Assembly (NCBI GenBank): GCA_037903475.1
Contig: JBAJFG010000611.1
Coordinates: 1,364,001 to 1,428,000 of the forward strand
Direction: 5' to 3'
From: Ancylostoma caninum
Lineage: Eukaryota; Nematoda; Chromadorea; Rhabditida; Ancylostomatidae
DNA: 64,000 bases
Position numbers and translations under genes: made by a program. Within the stretch, counting starts at the first letter, position 1; every line of letters begins with the position of its first letter. The notes beneath the pieces are model-generated. The model made no database searches and had not been told where the DNA came from. It worked only from the letters and a program-made list of their open reading frames with translations. Shown in pieces: positions 12,507 to 25,303 of this stretch.

Positions 12507-13043
12507 ACATAGTTAAAATTAGCCATTATGGCAGGGCAAGATGGCAATTCCAGCGCGTGGCCAGGTCGCGCAGCTGTACACTCACGCTCAAGTCCATAAA
12601 TTCGAAGTCTCAATCAGGGAACAGCACTAGGTGGTCAATGTCGGTTGGGGAGTATTAAGTACAGTCGGATTCCGAAATGGTCTACTAAGTACTTGCATAC
12701 TAGAGTTCTTTCAGGAAGAGAAGGTAGCACTGAAAAAGTGATTTAGATAGCCATTAGTGAGACGACGAATGAAGTTTCAGCAAGAAATGCATACCATTTA
12801 GGACAGCCGAAATCATCTCAAATTCAAGCTAAATTCCTCGAAAAACCGATCTCAGTATGGAACTGTTTGATCCCGCTAGAACTCGTTGAAACTTGTTGTA
12901 GGACGTGTTAGATACAAGAAATTGTCATTGGAGCGTGTTTTTTCTCAAACCCGGAACTTTCCCAGGAATTTCCTCTTATTTGAAGAAGTGCTCCGATACG
13001 CTCTCAACTCCAAGAAATGCTCCTAGGTGGTATCAACTCTCCC

Positions 13044-13200
13044 CCAAAGTGGCATCTTTCGTTTTTGAGAAACCGTCTTCGTTTTTGAGAAAAACCGTCA
13101 TTAATGGTCAAAAAATGGTCAAAAAACACTTTTTGACCATTAATGACGGTTTTTCTCAAAAACGAAGACGGTTTCTCAAAAAAGAACGGTGCCACTTTGG
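13044..13200. mobile_element. Near-perfect palindromic MITE
   Basis: The two arms, about 73 bases each, are inverted copies that differ at only a few positions near their outer ends (TCTTTCGT against CCGTTCTT). The outer ends are CCAAAGTGGCA and TGCCACTTTGG. The arms carry TTTTTGAGAAA repeats and the sequence around GTCATTAATGGTC. The element would fold into a single long hairpin. A diverged relative lies at 21038-21164. Confidence 0.8.
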
Positions 13201-13419
13201 AGGGATACTCGTTGGTATAGTGCGCATCTACAGTCAAAATTCCAACATGATACGTCTCCTACAGGTTGAGCAACACCTGATTATCACTGGAGCGCACGAG
13301 AGTGCAGGGTAGGGATGTAGCAACTGGTTGAACAACGGTGGTCTTCAGCCACGAGTTTGATGATTATCCAGAAGTGCCTCTCTGAAATCTGCTTGTCTCT
13401 AACATCAGTAGACGGTTAG

Positions 13420-13640
13420 CGGTTGGCTACGCCCCGGACATTGGTGCTAAGCCCCCTGAATCTGCAGGACGCTACTAAGTCCTGGTGGTCAATGACCACC
13501 TCGTGCTGCGCCCTGGTTGCGCCTTAGGCTCAATCCCTCACTGCATAGGAGTTGGTCCCTAGATGTGGCGTTAGCCCCAGGAAGGTTGTCATAAGGTAAC
13601 AGCTATCAGTTCTTGTGCAGAAAGTGTCTAAGAGATCACT
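13420..13640. other. GC-rich non-coding island
   Basis: The composition rises sharply here compared with the flanks. GGTGGTC..GACCACC forms a 7-base palindrome near 13478-13494. All three forward frames contain stops. It looks like a fragment of a repeat family or structured RNA sequence, but I cannot name it. Confidence 0.35.
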
Positions 13641-13897
13641 GCGGACCCACCAAAGATTATCATAATTGGATAACAGAAGTTTTCGTGTCTATACTGGAAA
13701 CAATAGGTTACCACATGTGAGTTGATCGTTCATGGGACCGAATTTCACTGGGCTTGAGATTACGCATGATAAACCTGCTAATATCACACAAGCTTACGCA
13801 TCGTAAGCCTCAGCGTCAACACATTTTCCTGCGAAATCTCAATGATGTATCTGGGCCCTGGACAACGCAAATCATCCACGTCACATACTTCACATTG

Positions 13898-14786
13898 TTA
13901 TTGGGTTGGGGAATAAGCTCGTTCGGTTTTTTTCAACTTGTTTTTTCACGGCGACTTTAACTCTCCTTGACCGGCATTCTATTTTGAAGATCTTGATTTG
14001 CTCTTCTGAATGTGGTAACCTCATCCCTGAATTCTCGTTTTAACTTCCTTTCTACCGCATGGATTGTGACCACCCAAGTCGACAAAGTTGAACTTCCCCG
14101 CAACCGACAACCGTTCGACTTTAATCGTGGATCAAATGTGGCTTAATTGGCTAGGGAAATCAATGGCGTTTGGAGAGGAATCTCTACTGATGAAAGGACA
14201 GCATAGAAGTGGTGAACCCACTTCAGACAGGGCAAATTTGGCTTTAAAGTTGTTTCTTGTTCTGGACGCCCAGTTTGTAGGAAATAAAGGCGATTATCCG
14301 CTAAGGTTGCTTCAGATGTAAGGAAGAACCACTATTGATGCTAATTCTCAACAATGTATAAGTTTAGCTAACGCATTCCGTGCAAAAGTTCAAAATGCTG
14401 GATAAGTGGTGATCGTCCACATTGGGTATGCTCGATTTCTCTGTCGAAATTTCACCAAAATGACTGGAAAGAATCTCCAATGCAGGGGATTTTCGCTCAT
14501 ACCGACTCTACAGGTTTAGTGCAGTCATACTGAGCTTAATTCATTCAGTTCACTATTTATTTCTTAAACTTTATTTAAGAGTTGCGGTTGCGGGCTACAA
14601 TTTTAGTCGTCTCAAACAAAGAAATTTTTCGTAGACTTGGAGGTGACAAGCAGCCTTGTGCCTGGCAGCATTAATAGAGGAGGAAATGCGCTACGCTACC
14701 CATTTAGTGTGGTTTACAACGATGGTGGAAAATGGTGGTTTCTATGCTCATGAAAAACCGAACGAACTTATTCCCCAACCCAATAA
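13898..14786 (+). mobile_element. Internally deleted mariner-family transposon
   Basis: The inverted ends are 13898-13935 (TTATTGGGTTGGGGAATAAG and on) and about 14750-14786 (its complement, one or two differences). Between them the plus strand keeps the amino-terminal helix-turn-helix part of a mariner transposase. From about 14106 it reads FDFNRGSNVA, a stop, AREINGVWRGISTDERTA, a stop, then FRQGKFGF and SGRPVCRK. A C-terminal remnant (VENGGFY) lies just before the right end. At 889 bases it lacks roughly 400 bases of a normal mariner, including the DDD catalytic core, and its frame has several stops. It is an inactive relic that could in principle be moved in trans. Confidence 0.85.
14088..14321 (+). 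pseudogene. Mariner transposase N-terminal remnant
   Basis: The true transposase frame runs through this interval with in-frame stops. Family signatures seen are ERTA, FRQGKFGF and SGRP, which correspond to the second helix-turn-helix and the linker of mariner transposases. No catalytic aspartate segment is present. It lies inside the inverted repeats of the 13898-14786 element. Confidence 0.75.
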
Positions 14787-17687
14787 TAAAACACGTGATG
14801 AGAGCCAGTATGTAGATGGAAAGGTGGGCAGCCACATAGATATGCGATGCTCTCCTTCATTTCTCCACTCTTCACACGCTAGAATGGATAACTCATGGTT
14901 AAATTGTGTGGTAAGGATTCCGAGGCATCTCAGGCATTCACTGATGTCTATGCTGCCTTCTTCTGCAAATCGTTTCAGTTAATGTAACTAAAAAGGTGGC
15001 AAACTGCATACTACTATGCTAGTGAAAGCTTAATTCCACAGAAGCATAAGATTAATGTTTGAAAGATAGTAGTCATCAGATATTTCCTGAAGTTTCCACG
15101 GTTATTTCCTCGTTTGGGAGGCTTGAGCATGGTTTCTGAGCAATAGTCCAAACAGTGTAACCAGCATGAACAAGGCTACAATGCAAAGCTACAGGTTAAC
15201 AATCTTTTGATTACCAGGAACAGAAAAACTTCTCAATTTATAGCCCTGAATAATAGCTTCATGGAATTCTATGGAGATATATGTACGTAGATACACCTGA
15301 AGGATGACTCACGTTCTAGGCAACGTTAAGCAACCTTACCAAATAGCTATTCTTCTAATTTTATTGACGAAAAAGAACAAGAATTGAGGGTGAAACGACG
15401 TCATTATAGAGGATTTCGTAATCAGAGCAAGCGAACTAATGACTCACAATTTTGTGATAAAGTGCAAAAAAGGCTTGTTCAATCTGATTACCTTTAATTA
15501 GGGCTTTGACATAAAGGAATTTGTACTGTCTGTAATGCTCGCGATGATTTCAACACTTGTGTCGATAAATCGTGTGCCCTTTCTAACAATTACATTGAAA
15601 TTAAGTCCATTATGTATTTTTGAAAACGGACTGCAACAAAATGGTTCGTACGTACGTATGAACTATGGAAAATATGCAGTGCAGCAAAGAGAAGGGGAAA
15701 TTCCAGACTAAATTGCCTGAAATAAGCATAAGCTTTTTCGCAGACTACGATATCCAGAGACGTTCTTGATTGTGCTATTTTGCTTTTTCCCCGGAGTGGC
15801 TTGCAAGACGTATTCGTATGAAGTAATAGTGCACAGTAGTATCTGCACAACTCCAAGGCGTAGCGTAGAATTCTAGAGCAGCCATTTTACTCTTAGAATT
15901 ATTAACGCTCGCGCCGACAGGATTATGCCCAGGATTCACGAATTCATGTAAACAACGGCGATGACAAGACCACAACTTCCTCACTACCTTGCAGAAGAGA
16001 ATATCCTGCTATCCTTTGCAGACAGTGCGTAACTAGGTTCTTCCTTTGAAATTGATCAAGTTCTGTTCGCCCTTAGCATTACGCGAGCTCTCTTATGCGA
16101 ATCTATATGGCCGGCAATAAATGTGATTACTGGAAAGGCGAAGAATAACAGTGAAGTACACCTCCTACCTTCTATTTAGCGTGGGTAGCGCCATAATGGC
16201 TCATTCACTCAATTCACGGAGGGAGAAAAGAACTTTAACGAAGTCGCGAACATTCGAAGAGCGGAAGTTTTTCTGGAAACCGGAGTAGAAGGCGTCGTCA
16301 ACGAGCTCACTTACGTAGAATTAGTTTCTTAGCCGTCATGCTTTTTCCCGTAGAGAATAATGAGTGAAAAAAGAAGGCTTCAATGATCAACACACAGGCG
16401 GAGTTCGTGGACAAAGAAGATAAAAAATAAAGAAGGGAAACACAAAATAGATGAAACGAAAAAATGAAACAATGCATGAAGCAGAAGCCACGAGACATCC
16501 GCGGGCCTCGTCTGTGGAAGCCTGAACAGTGACCACCCCCGAATAAGTCAGGTAACTCAAAACAAGTTGGCTGTTCGTTGTTCTAAGCCTTTCAATGCTG
16601 GGATGTCAATGAAGCCATGCGTACACGAAATAGCATGAAATAAGTGTTGACAACAACTCATCCTGAGAGTTGTTTAACTGATCAACTAATGCGTCTTAAA
16701 GTGAATGAGTCTCGTTCTGATCCCACAGACAGGCCAAAGCGAAAAACAACAATAACTGGCCAAAACTTCTAGGAGTCATCTAGTAAACACGATCTAGACT
16801 TCCACCACAAAACAGAAAAATTTGTCATCGAGCAGTGTAGATTTGAACAAATCTCCTTTGTTGCGAACTAAATTTCACAGGGAGAATCACCAAAATCCCA
16901 GATCTAATTATCTTGAACTTCTTCGGAGTAGCATTGCTAACAGTATAATTTATGAGATGAAAACGGCTCAGGCTCTTTGCAGATGGCTGATTTCTAGAAC
17001 TTAAAAGGACATCGTGTTCTCTGCAAGTGTGAGTAGCAATTTGCTTCGGAATCGGTTTCTCCCTGAGTTACCTTACAATTCTTTCGGCTCATCCATTCTC
17101 TTCAAAGCGAAAATTCCATCTTGTAAACAGTTTCTGAAATTTTCACAGAAAGAGAATCGAGAGATGAGTAGAAGGAGAACCTCTGCGTTCGAGGCACGTC
17201 AACACACTCACGGTGCTCGAAAGACCGCGAGGGTAACACGAAAGTAGAGTTCTGTACCTAGTCAAGGCAAGTAGAAAACAATAGAAGGCAAAAAATAATT
17301 GGTTATCAATTGAAACGATGGAAGAAATTAGCTGCTTTTCTGTGTCGGGTGAAGCAATGCTTCAAAAAAAAAAAAGAACAGCCCGGAGGGTAGCTTGTAG
17401 TCACTGCGAGGAAAAAAATGAAAAAGTGAAAAAAAGTTGGAAATTAGAATAAAACTATCAAAATAGGATCAAATTGTAAATACTGGTTTGCATTCTGAAA
17501 TCCATAGATTGCAGTGGGTGTAAAAAAGCAATTATTCACATACTCTTCGCCCATAAACCTCGGGGTTTTATCCGTGCTCGCATGAATAATGCGCAGGTCT
17601 TACAAATCCATGGATAAATGGATTCCTTTCAGGGATAGCGTCATACGAAAACTTTGCAGGAAAATTCTTCACTTCTATGAGTCAAGG
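14787..17687. other. Spacer, no gene recognised
   Basis: Short frames on both strands carry no recognisable motif. Small self-complementary patches occur but no complete element was delimited. Confidence 0.35.
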
Positions 17688-17797
17688 AGTCCCAGAGAAC
17701 TCTTAGTATATCAAGTCTCTCAATAATTAAAAAGTTTAAGTCCCAGAGAACTCTTACATAGTATATCAAGCCTCTCAATAATCAAAAAGTTTGAGTC
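17688..17797. repeat. 51-base tandem duplication
   Basis: The unit beginning AGTCCCAGAGAACTCTTA is present at 17688-17738 and again from 17739, with a four-base insertion (ACAT) and a few substitutions. A third partial start (GAGTCC) follows. Confidence 0.85.
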
Positions 17798-20700
17798 CTG
17801 TAGTTGAATTCTGATAGAATTCCCATGAAATCTCTGGCAGGATTGACCTTTTCAAGTGCAAACAATGTTCGCAAAAGGGGAACATGAACAAAACGGATAT
17901 CACTGTGGTAAAAAAGAAGAAATCCATGAATGGATGGCGGATACATGGCTGAAAAAGAGATGCACTTTACGTGACCACTTCTTTTGGTTTTCACCTTCTT
18001 TTTTACTTCTTCAAAAGCTACCGTAGTAGAGCCACAAGTACTAATTGGATACAAGTAAGTTTTGCAGCGCCCGTAGCCAGCCTTATGGTAGTGTTGGGAC
18101 AATGCAAAACAAATTTTCGTTACAGGGCTTTGTATTCACATATGTACTTGCCTTTCAGACGAAAAGATTTAATGAGCTTTTCTGAAAAAGTGTTGAGATT
18201 TGGCGACGAGCCAAATAAGGCTAACAGCTGTAACTGAATTACATACGTAGTATGACATAGACAGCAAGGAATAGTGCATAGCCTCGAGATCTAGTCATAG
18301 TGGCCCAGACATTCAGGAAGGGAGGAGCGGACGAGTTCACAATCCCTCAGCGAGTGTCTCGCCGGCCAGACGCATCAACAGGCGTCTTCGATTTCACCTC
18401 CTTGCCCTTGTAGTTTGCTAACAGGGAATGGACACGCCAATTTGTGGACCCTACTGTACCCACGACCCCATGAAGTACTATTCACGTGCGTCTTGCCCGT
18501 AGAATCCTTAGAAGATGTGCATTGGTGGGCAGACATCAGCAGGGGAAAAAGAGGGGCGAGTATAAATTTGTAATGTGTTTTCAGACGAAGAAAAGACTTT
18601 CGGTGAATGGAGTGCTGCATACTCCATGAGAGGGCCAATCGCGTACATCAATAGATGCAGATGAAAATATGGATACAGTCTAGTAACTCAAAACACAAGA
18701 AATCAGGCTAAAACCATTTATTGGACATCAGCTACCTGGCAGAAGGCTCCTGATTAGTCCAGATCAGAATGCAGCTAAGAAATCAAAGAGAATAAATGCA
18801 ACCGTTAGCAGCCATTGCTCGATATTTTTAGGACTAAAAATAGAAATCATGAGTTTGCCCGTGACTTCTACGTCCACATCCTGAAAAACGAGTTCATGGT
18901 GCAGTGTTAAGAATTTTTTTCAAAAATGGGGGATTAACGAGCCCTGTTTTCAGGAAAATTACCTGCGGATATAATCAGAAGAGACTCGATGCAGCGAGTC
19001 TTTCTTAATTGTATCCGTAAGTGATTTTACTGGTTGATCACCAAAAATCCCTAAATTTTCAAATTTTTATCATACTGCCAGATATGTAGATTGGACCACC
19101 CTGATTCCAAATATCTGCTCCATGTTGAAAATGGTTAAAATTGAAGGAAGTTATGGAGAAGCGACGAAAAAAAAAAACGCTAAATCGCAGACATCGCGCA
19201 GTTTCATCGAGCGACACCGTTGGTATTGAACCTCTAGAGCCACCACTCCGAAGGAATTTATTTACTTATTTATTTTTTTATGTACACCATAGAGGCGCGC
19301 CAAAGATATACTAAGCACCAGTTGAAAAAAGAAACTAAACTTCGATAATCATAGAACAAAAAAAAAACATCTCTAGAAGATGCGCTATTAGGTACAAGAA
19401 CAAGAAACAGAATTAACATCACATCCAAGAACATTTCTAAAAAGTCTCTGGAAAATGGTTGCTACAGAGCGGTCTTGAGAGTAGTGACATGCTCAGAGCC
19501 AAAATATCAACAATACAGCAGAAGCCACGAAGATTTGTATGAAGATGAAGCAAAGATCCACAGAATGACCCTTTCTCTCGGAGCAACTGGAAAACACACA
19601 TAAAAATCGAACCCAGTACGGTCAATAAACAATTAACGGCGGTCTTCGACACCAAAACAATTTTGCCATGCAGAATACCCACGCTCAACAATCGTACATC
19701 GCAATTGTCTGCAGAAAAACAGAAAGTATCTGCTTACTAACAACCTCTACAATTACACTTTATCTCATCCTTACTGGAGAGTAGGCCGAAAACAAATCGA
19801 TGAGACCGAGAGCGTGGGAATAAATACCATCTAAGTGTTGGAAAAGTGGCCTCACAGGCTAACCTTTGCCAAGTCTGGAGTGAGAACGGGCTACAAATAT
19901 TTGGCCGGATTTCACAGCGCGGAACACGCAGTAGCTATAGCCAGGAGGGAGGGAGAGCTGTTTCTGCTATATATCATGCTCATTTGCTGCTATAACATGA
20001 TTCCTAGAAAAGAGGAAAGAGCTAAGGAGCCTGGGCGTTGTAAGATCCGGTGACAAACAGATGGTTTCATATAACACTGAGAATCAAGCAAATATTCTGA
20101 TTTCTGACATACCAAATGTGAAGAAAGTCAACTAATATCATCTATAAGGAATCAAGTCAAGGTACTACTCAAGAAAATAGAGCAGAAATCTCCATCAGCA
20201 GCATGAACACAATTTCAAAGGAATTCCTTTCAAGAGACAGCATTTGTGAAACGTCACTCGGTCGTTGCGATTTCAGAAAAATGCCACTAAGTGAATTGTG
20301 GGACAGAAATCATTCACAGCTTCAAAATGTGATGTGAGTTTGTACTCTCCCTGGTGTTATGAAAATCTCTTTTTCGTAAAAATATTCAAGAATGTTTCCT
20401 CTTCACTAATGCATCAATTTGGTCAGGAGATCGAAGTTCTTTCAAGCTCAAACAGCTAATGAATTCAGAGAAAACGCAAAATTTTGAAATTCGGTGAATT
20501 TTGAAAATGGCCGCAGACTGACTCTTTTTGAGTATTTGCACAGCACACGAACTATATTGTTAGCGAAGTGGAAGTTATCATGAGTTTTCTGTGGAGCGTA
20601 TTAGAATTATACAAGATGAATACGTGATAAGAAATTAATTTCTCGTCGTTGGTTTCGGGGCTCAACTAGACCAACAGTGAAACTTCCTTGGTGCCCCTCA

Positions 20701-21037
20701 TCAGTAGTTACCCAAGGAAGTTCAAAAGGATAGCCCTATATGTAGAAGTTGTTGCTTTATGTAGTTGTGAATGTATAGTTGTGATACTAGTAGCACACCA
20801 AAGTAGATCCAATCAGGCCCTCAAACTGTGACCTGACCTGTGGGTCGGCGAAGGACGGCCGGTACGATCCGGGACCGTCCCTTTGCTAATTTCCACGAAG
20901 ACGACCGTACTTTTTTCTCGCTTCAACGCTGACTAGAAATTAGTGTTCATCCGTCTATCCTAGAATTTCAAAGATTGCAAGAATGGATCGTGATGAAATT
21001 TTGAGTGCAGATGCTCGCTATGGCAGCAACCATTCCC
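17798..21037. other. Spacer, no gene recognised
   Basis: This holds poly-A/T tracts near 19165 and 19265, and a small hairpin at 20681-20722 (AACTTCCTTGG..CCAAGGAAGTT). A GC-richer patch lies near 20830-20880. No supported exon. Confidence 0.35.
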
Positions 21038-21164
21038 CAAGCGGCATCCTTCGTTTTTATCAAATCATCTTCAGTTTCCAAGAAAAAACTCTTTTTTGAC
21101 CAGCTGGAATAGATTCTTTTTTCCAAAGACAAAGGCGGTCTCTTAAAAGCAAGGGTGCCACTCT
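21038..21164. mobile_element. Diverged copy of the palindromic MITE at 13.0 kb
   Basis: It shares the order GGCATC..TTCGTTTTT at the left and GGTGCCACT at the right with the 13044-13200 element, and a central TTTTTTGACC. The arms are much more degraded, so the hairpin is imperfect. Confidence 0.55.
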
Positions 21165-21319
21165 GTAGCAGACTTGGTCCTCTTACCCTGGTAGCGCGTT
21201 TTGAAATTGAAGGCGCATCAATGCGTGCCTTCGACTTCGAGAAATTCCCTGAACACAGTGGTTGTAGGAAAAAAACGTGCTTTAATGACAGTTTTCTGTT
21301 TGTAACAGGTCCTCTGACA

Positions 21320-21349
21320 AGTTCTAACGAGTTCTAGCGAGTTCTAACA
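21320..21349. repeat. Three 10-base tandem repeats
   Basis: AGTTCTAACG, AGTTCTAGCG and AGTTCTAACA follow each other directly. Confidence 0.8.
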
Positions 21350-22647
21350 GTTACGGGCTATGATTATTTTCTCAGGGATTCCAACTTGGACTTGGGATGA
21401 ATTGCACTAGATCTTCACCAACCGCACGTAGTTTTACGTGGATATCACTCCTTCATTCTATTAATGGCTATTTACGTAACCTTTCTAGTGCTTCCTTTTT
21501 TCCTGAGACAGCCCTAATGTTTTCGCACTCAGTGGCTTATTTCCGAGTCTGACTGGACTTAGTAGGCCCCAACCTCTAGTGACAGTTTTTCCTATTCCTT
21601 GTTTCGGGAGCATTCCTTCGTACGATACGCATGGCGAAAGCTTGTTGAAAATCGCATATGAATGTTTCTATTCATGTTTGCCGAAAAATGGCAGGAATCT
21701 TCAAATTTTTCTTGAAAAAAGACACTCCGGCAGGGAACAAAAAGCCATAGCACTTATCTTTGTGAGCATCTCCTCACAGAGCACCGAGCTACTTGGTAAT
21801 GTGGACGTAATCGTTTAGTGCGTATGAGAAGACCTTCGAAAAATCAGGAGAAAGATATTAGATGTTTTCTCGTGGAACACTTCTTTATTAATGTGTCACA
21901 AGACCCGACTACATTCATTTGTGTTCATCTTGCCTGCACGCAGTCTAAGAACTCAGCAGCGATCTAGGAAACAATAGGGCATGCTGAGAACCTGCAAAGC
22001 CACGTAGACCACTTATTCATATAAGGGCTTCTTGTCCATATAAGATAGTACGTGGAACAGCAGACATTGTCATCTTGTGGAAAATATCGTTTCTGTCCTG
22101 CAAGTCATTATGTACTTGTTGAAGGCACGCAGCCCACATTTGTGATACTGTAGGAATTATGTTCCATAGCAACGGGTCGTCAGCTAGGCAAAAGAAGAAA
22201 AGGGTTAACGAGGTAAAAAATAAGGTAAAGACAAGGGGATGTGGAAACATCGGAAGTGTTGGAAGCAGAATTTGGTGGGTACTGAGCTCAAAGTAAGCGG
22301 GACTTACTATGAGAGGAGCTGAGCAAAGGCTTATCGGGTTGGTGATTCACCTCCAGATACGCGCAACGATCGTTCGGAAACTCGGTGGACATGAAAAATT
22401 AAACTACGCTGTGAAGCTGTTAATTATTTGCAACAAGGCTTTCCCCAGAACTCTTGCAAAGGTCTGAAAATGAAGGCTCCGAGTGAATGATGCTGAAGCT
22501 CTTATAATAATGTTGCTTCCCGTTATACCACCGCTTGATGACAAAATTGAAGTCAGTTTATTCAACATTTGGGTTACCGTCCAGAAGTACTGCGCTTTGC
22601 CTCACATATAGTCTGTCAGCTCAGGAAGTGCTCCAGGATAGAATTTA
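21350..22647. other. Spacer, no gene recognised
   Basis: Only short unsupported frames are present, with no repeat boundary that I could define. Confidence 0.35.
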
Positions 22648-22802
22648 TCCGCAATTGCGACAGCAATGGTTTCGGCCGGCCGAAAGGCTTTTCCTGTAAG
22701 TTTTGATATGTGGTGTGATTCCTTCCATCTTGATGTTCTGCTATAGTCTCCGATGGGACCAGCCAATCGGCCGGCCGATACCAGTGTGGTCGCAATTGCG
22801 GA
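22648..22802. mobile_element. 155-base palindromic MITE
   Basis: The left end TCCGCAATTGCGA is repeated inverted at the right end (TCGCAATTGCGGA). A second conserved block, TTCGGCCGGCCGA near 22671 and its inverted partner near 22767, lies inside. The interior is unrelated sequence of about 70 bases. No coding capacity. Confidence 0.8.
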
Positions 22803-24756
22803 CAAAGTCCACCCTGGTGCACGCCCTGAGCCAACAGACCATATAGACCTTGTCGAAAAGATAGGTGGATTCCGTGGTTGCGGAAACGCGGTGGAACCTA
22901 AACGATGGACAGAACATTGCCTAAGTTAGAGGGTTGAGTAGATCTCGCGGCGATTCTGCGGCTGTACTATTCAAACGTACGCGCAATCCGCCTATCTTTT
23001 GGACAAAGAGTGTAGCAGTGGTCCTGCACAGAACTTGGTCTAATGTTACGCTAACAGTGAGCCTTCTGCATCATTTCTCTTGAGACCGAGCACAATTGAA
23101 TTGGGCAAGAACAACAGCCCGGACTTTTTGAGGAAAATTTTGTGGAACTGTGTACAGTGCACAACTTGTAGCTTCCGTAAAAAGAGTATTCTAAGCGGAT
23201 TTATCCCGATAAGAGATAGTTTTCCGTAATTTTTTTTTGACGCATTAAATGCCTAAACGTGAGTGCATATAATTGATTTCTTCCAGAGGTAAGGTGCACA
23301 ATGTAAGCAATATTATCTATCTAAAGACCTAAATACAGATGTCAGACCAAAATTTTCACGCAATGGTGCTAACTTATACAAAAAGAAACGTACAGAACAG
23401 AACGCGAGATGATGGCCACAAGGAAAGAACGGAGAGGGACCTCACCATTCGCTTCATCTGGTAGAGTGAATGCAACTAGGACCAGAATGCTGAAAGGGGC
23501 AGAGATCTAATCAGCTGAACTACCTCGATACTTCCGTTAGCTCCTAGTGTTTATTTCTTGTTCATTCCTTCTCATTTCCCTGGCTTACATTATCTTCCCT
23601 CTAATGCTCTCGTCAAGTGACGGTGGAGTACGCAGGCCGTAGAAATAGGTGAAGTTCATTAGTTCATTGTTAAATCATTCGTGTGCTTCAGGATTAACTG
23701 GAATTGTTTGAAGCAACATGTTGTTCCAAAGTCGTCCCGACCGGTGTTCAACGCGACTAGCCCGCTCTATCAGATGGATAGCTGGCTTCGTTCGAAGTGG
23801 CACCTCTGCTTTACTGTTGATAGGAATCATCTCTAAGAACGAGCTTTTCTCACCGTTTCCGTGAGACTTCTCCGAATATCTTTCCTTAAAATTAATTATT
23901 TCCGAATATACGCGCACCACCCTACTGCTCTGTTCTACACGATTAGGTGTTAACATAAGTCCTTGAGCTTTATTCAGTTGCGATTTTTTCCGCCTCACTG
24001 CCATTTTTCCTCAGCATGCACTATACCTTCTAGAAGCGCTTTCTCTCCTCTACAAGTCCATAGTTAAGTATTTTCACGGAACTATTGAATTACGTGAGTT
24101 TAGGCTTAAGAAGAAAAACGCCAATTCAATGATAAACCCAATTTCCTTTTTGTATTCAGTAGTGACCAGAAAGCATCTCATACTGTTTGAGCATCTAAGC
24201 CCTGTAGGATATAAACCGGAACAACACCATCAGTGGAACTGTTGGAGTGCCAGTTCGACGATTTTTAGAAAGTGGGGTCTGACTTCACCATGGGATAAGG
24301 TCCCAGCCCCTCGCGATTCGGTTCTTTTTGCAGAATTATCTCGGTTGTTCGAAAGCTTAGAGAATAATGATGTCCATCTAGACTATATGACTCCTTTGGG
24401 GCAATTTCCGGTTCTTCGTGTGAGAAATTTGTTTGGTCGAAGTGGTTGATGTTATCGAGACTGAATATGTCTTCTTCGTCCTTACAAAATCGCTGATGAC
24501 CAGTCATTTAAAGCAAAACGTCTCTTTCATGCTTAGCACAGGTCACTTGGTCAGTTTTAATATCCTTTCGAGCTTCAACTGAATGACAGAATAGGTGGCT
24601 GTCGGTCGCGCTGTTTTTTATTGACTTGTTGCCCCACTTCTCAGGCTCAAAAGTCAAGCAAACTATAGCTTTAAGAAAACATTTTACAACATTCTTGTAG
24701 AAAAAGAATAGCGCATTCGAAAGGTGTATGATTTGTAAATGGAAGAGAACAAATAG
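22803..24756. other. Spacer with Penelope-associated fragment
   Basis: A 24-base string CAAGGACTTATGTTAACACC.. occurs on the minus strand at about 23948-23971 and on the plus strand at about 24782-24805 inside the Penelope-like fragment. This interval therefore probably holds inverted pieces of the same retroelement. No reverse-transcriptase motif was recognised. Confidence 0.4.
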
Positions 24757-25161
24757 GTGGAGAGAAGTGCATCCAAAAAAGGGCAAGGACTTATGTTAAC
24801 ACCTAATATTTGGTTCCCGCATTCAATACCGGATGGAATTCTGCTTATCCTTCCTCATGTGGGAAACCGCTCAGCGCGCGCAGTGAACGAAGTGGTGAAA
24901 CAGTCGGGACTGCATATCCGACTGTTGTTTCATCCGCCACCGACACTGAAAGATCTCTTGACCTCTGTCCACATCAACGAGAATAAATGCCCTGGGAAAA
25001 ACTGCCAGTCCTGTACTGAGGAGCAGAAGATTTGCATGTTACGGGGCACAGTCTATCTGATCAGATGCAAAGGGTGTGGAGAAAAATATGTGGGCGAAAC
25101 AATGAGAACATTAGGCCCATGGCATTCTCCACAGCGACACCGTCGCAGTAAACAAAATTGA
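24757..25161 (+). pseudogene. Penelope-like retroelement C-terminal fragment (GIY-YIG)
   Basis: The 134-codon frame contains a linker (ILPHVGNRSARAVNEVV), a cysteine-rich knuckle CPGKNCQSC, and then the start of a GIY-YIG endonuclease: VYLI followed by CKGCGEKYVGETMRTLG. In Penelope-like elements this domain follows the reverse transcriptase and makes the target nick. Here the frame leaves homology immediately after TLG, at 25120, where an inverted-repeat element begins. The rest of the nuclease, with its helix arginine and glutamate, is missing. The upstream reverse transcriptase is also absent. This is a broken retroelement copy, not a host gene. Confidence 0.75.
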
Positions 25162-25303
25162 TAGAAATTATGAGTACAAAATGTTACAAGTTCTCATATG
25201 TTTTCACTTAGTTTGCATGAGTTAGTGTGCTGGCATAGGAGCAATCGTGGGAAAACTTCTGGTGGTGAACGGTCGCAGCGGCATCGTCGCTGTGTAGTGT
25301 GCC
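25121..25303. mobile_element. MITE inserted in the Penelope-like fragment
   Basis: The left end TGGCATTCTCCACAGCGAC (from about 25120) and the right end GTCGCTGTGTAGTGTGCCA (to about 25304) are inverted copies, with GTCGC/GCGAC blocks continuing inward. The element is about 183 bases. It starts exactly where the GIY-YIG homology stops. No clear target-site duplication is visible. Confidence 0.65.
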
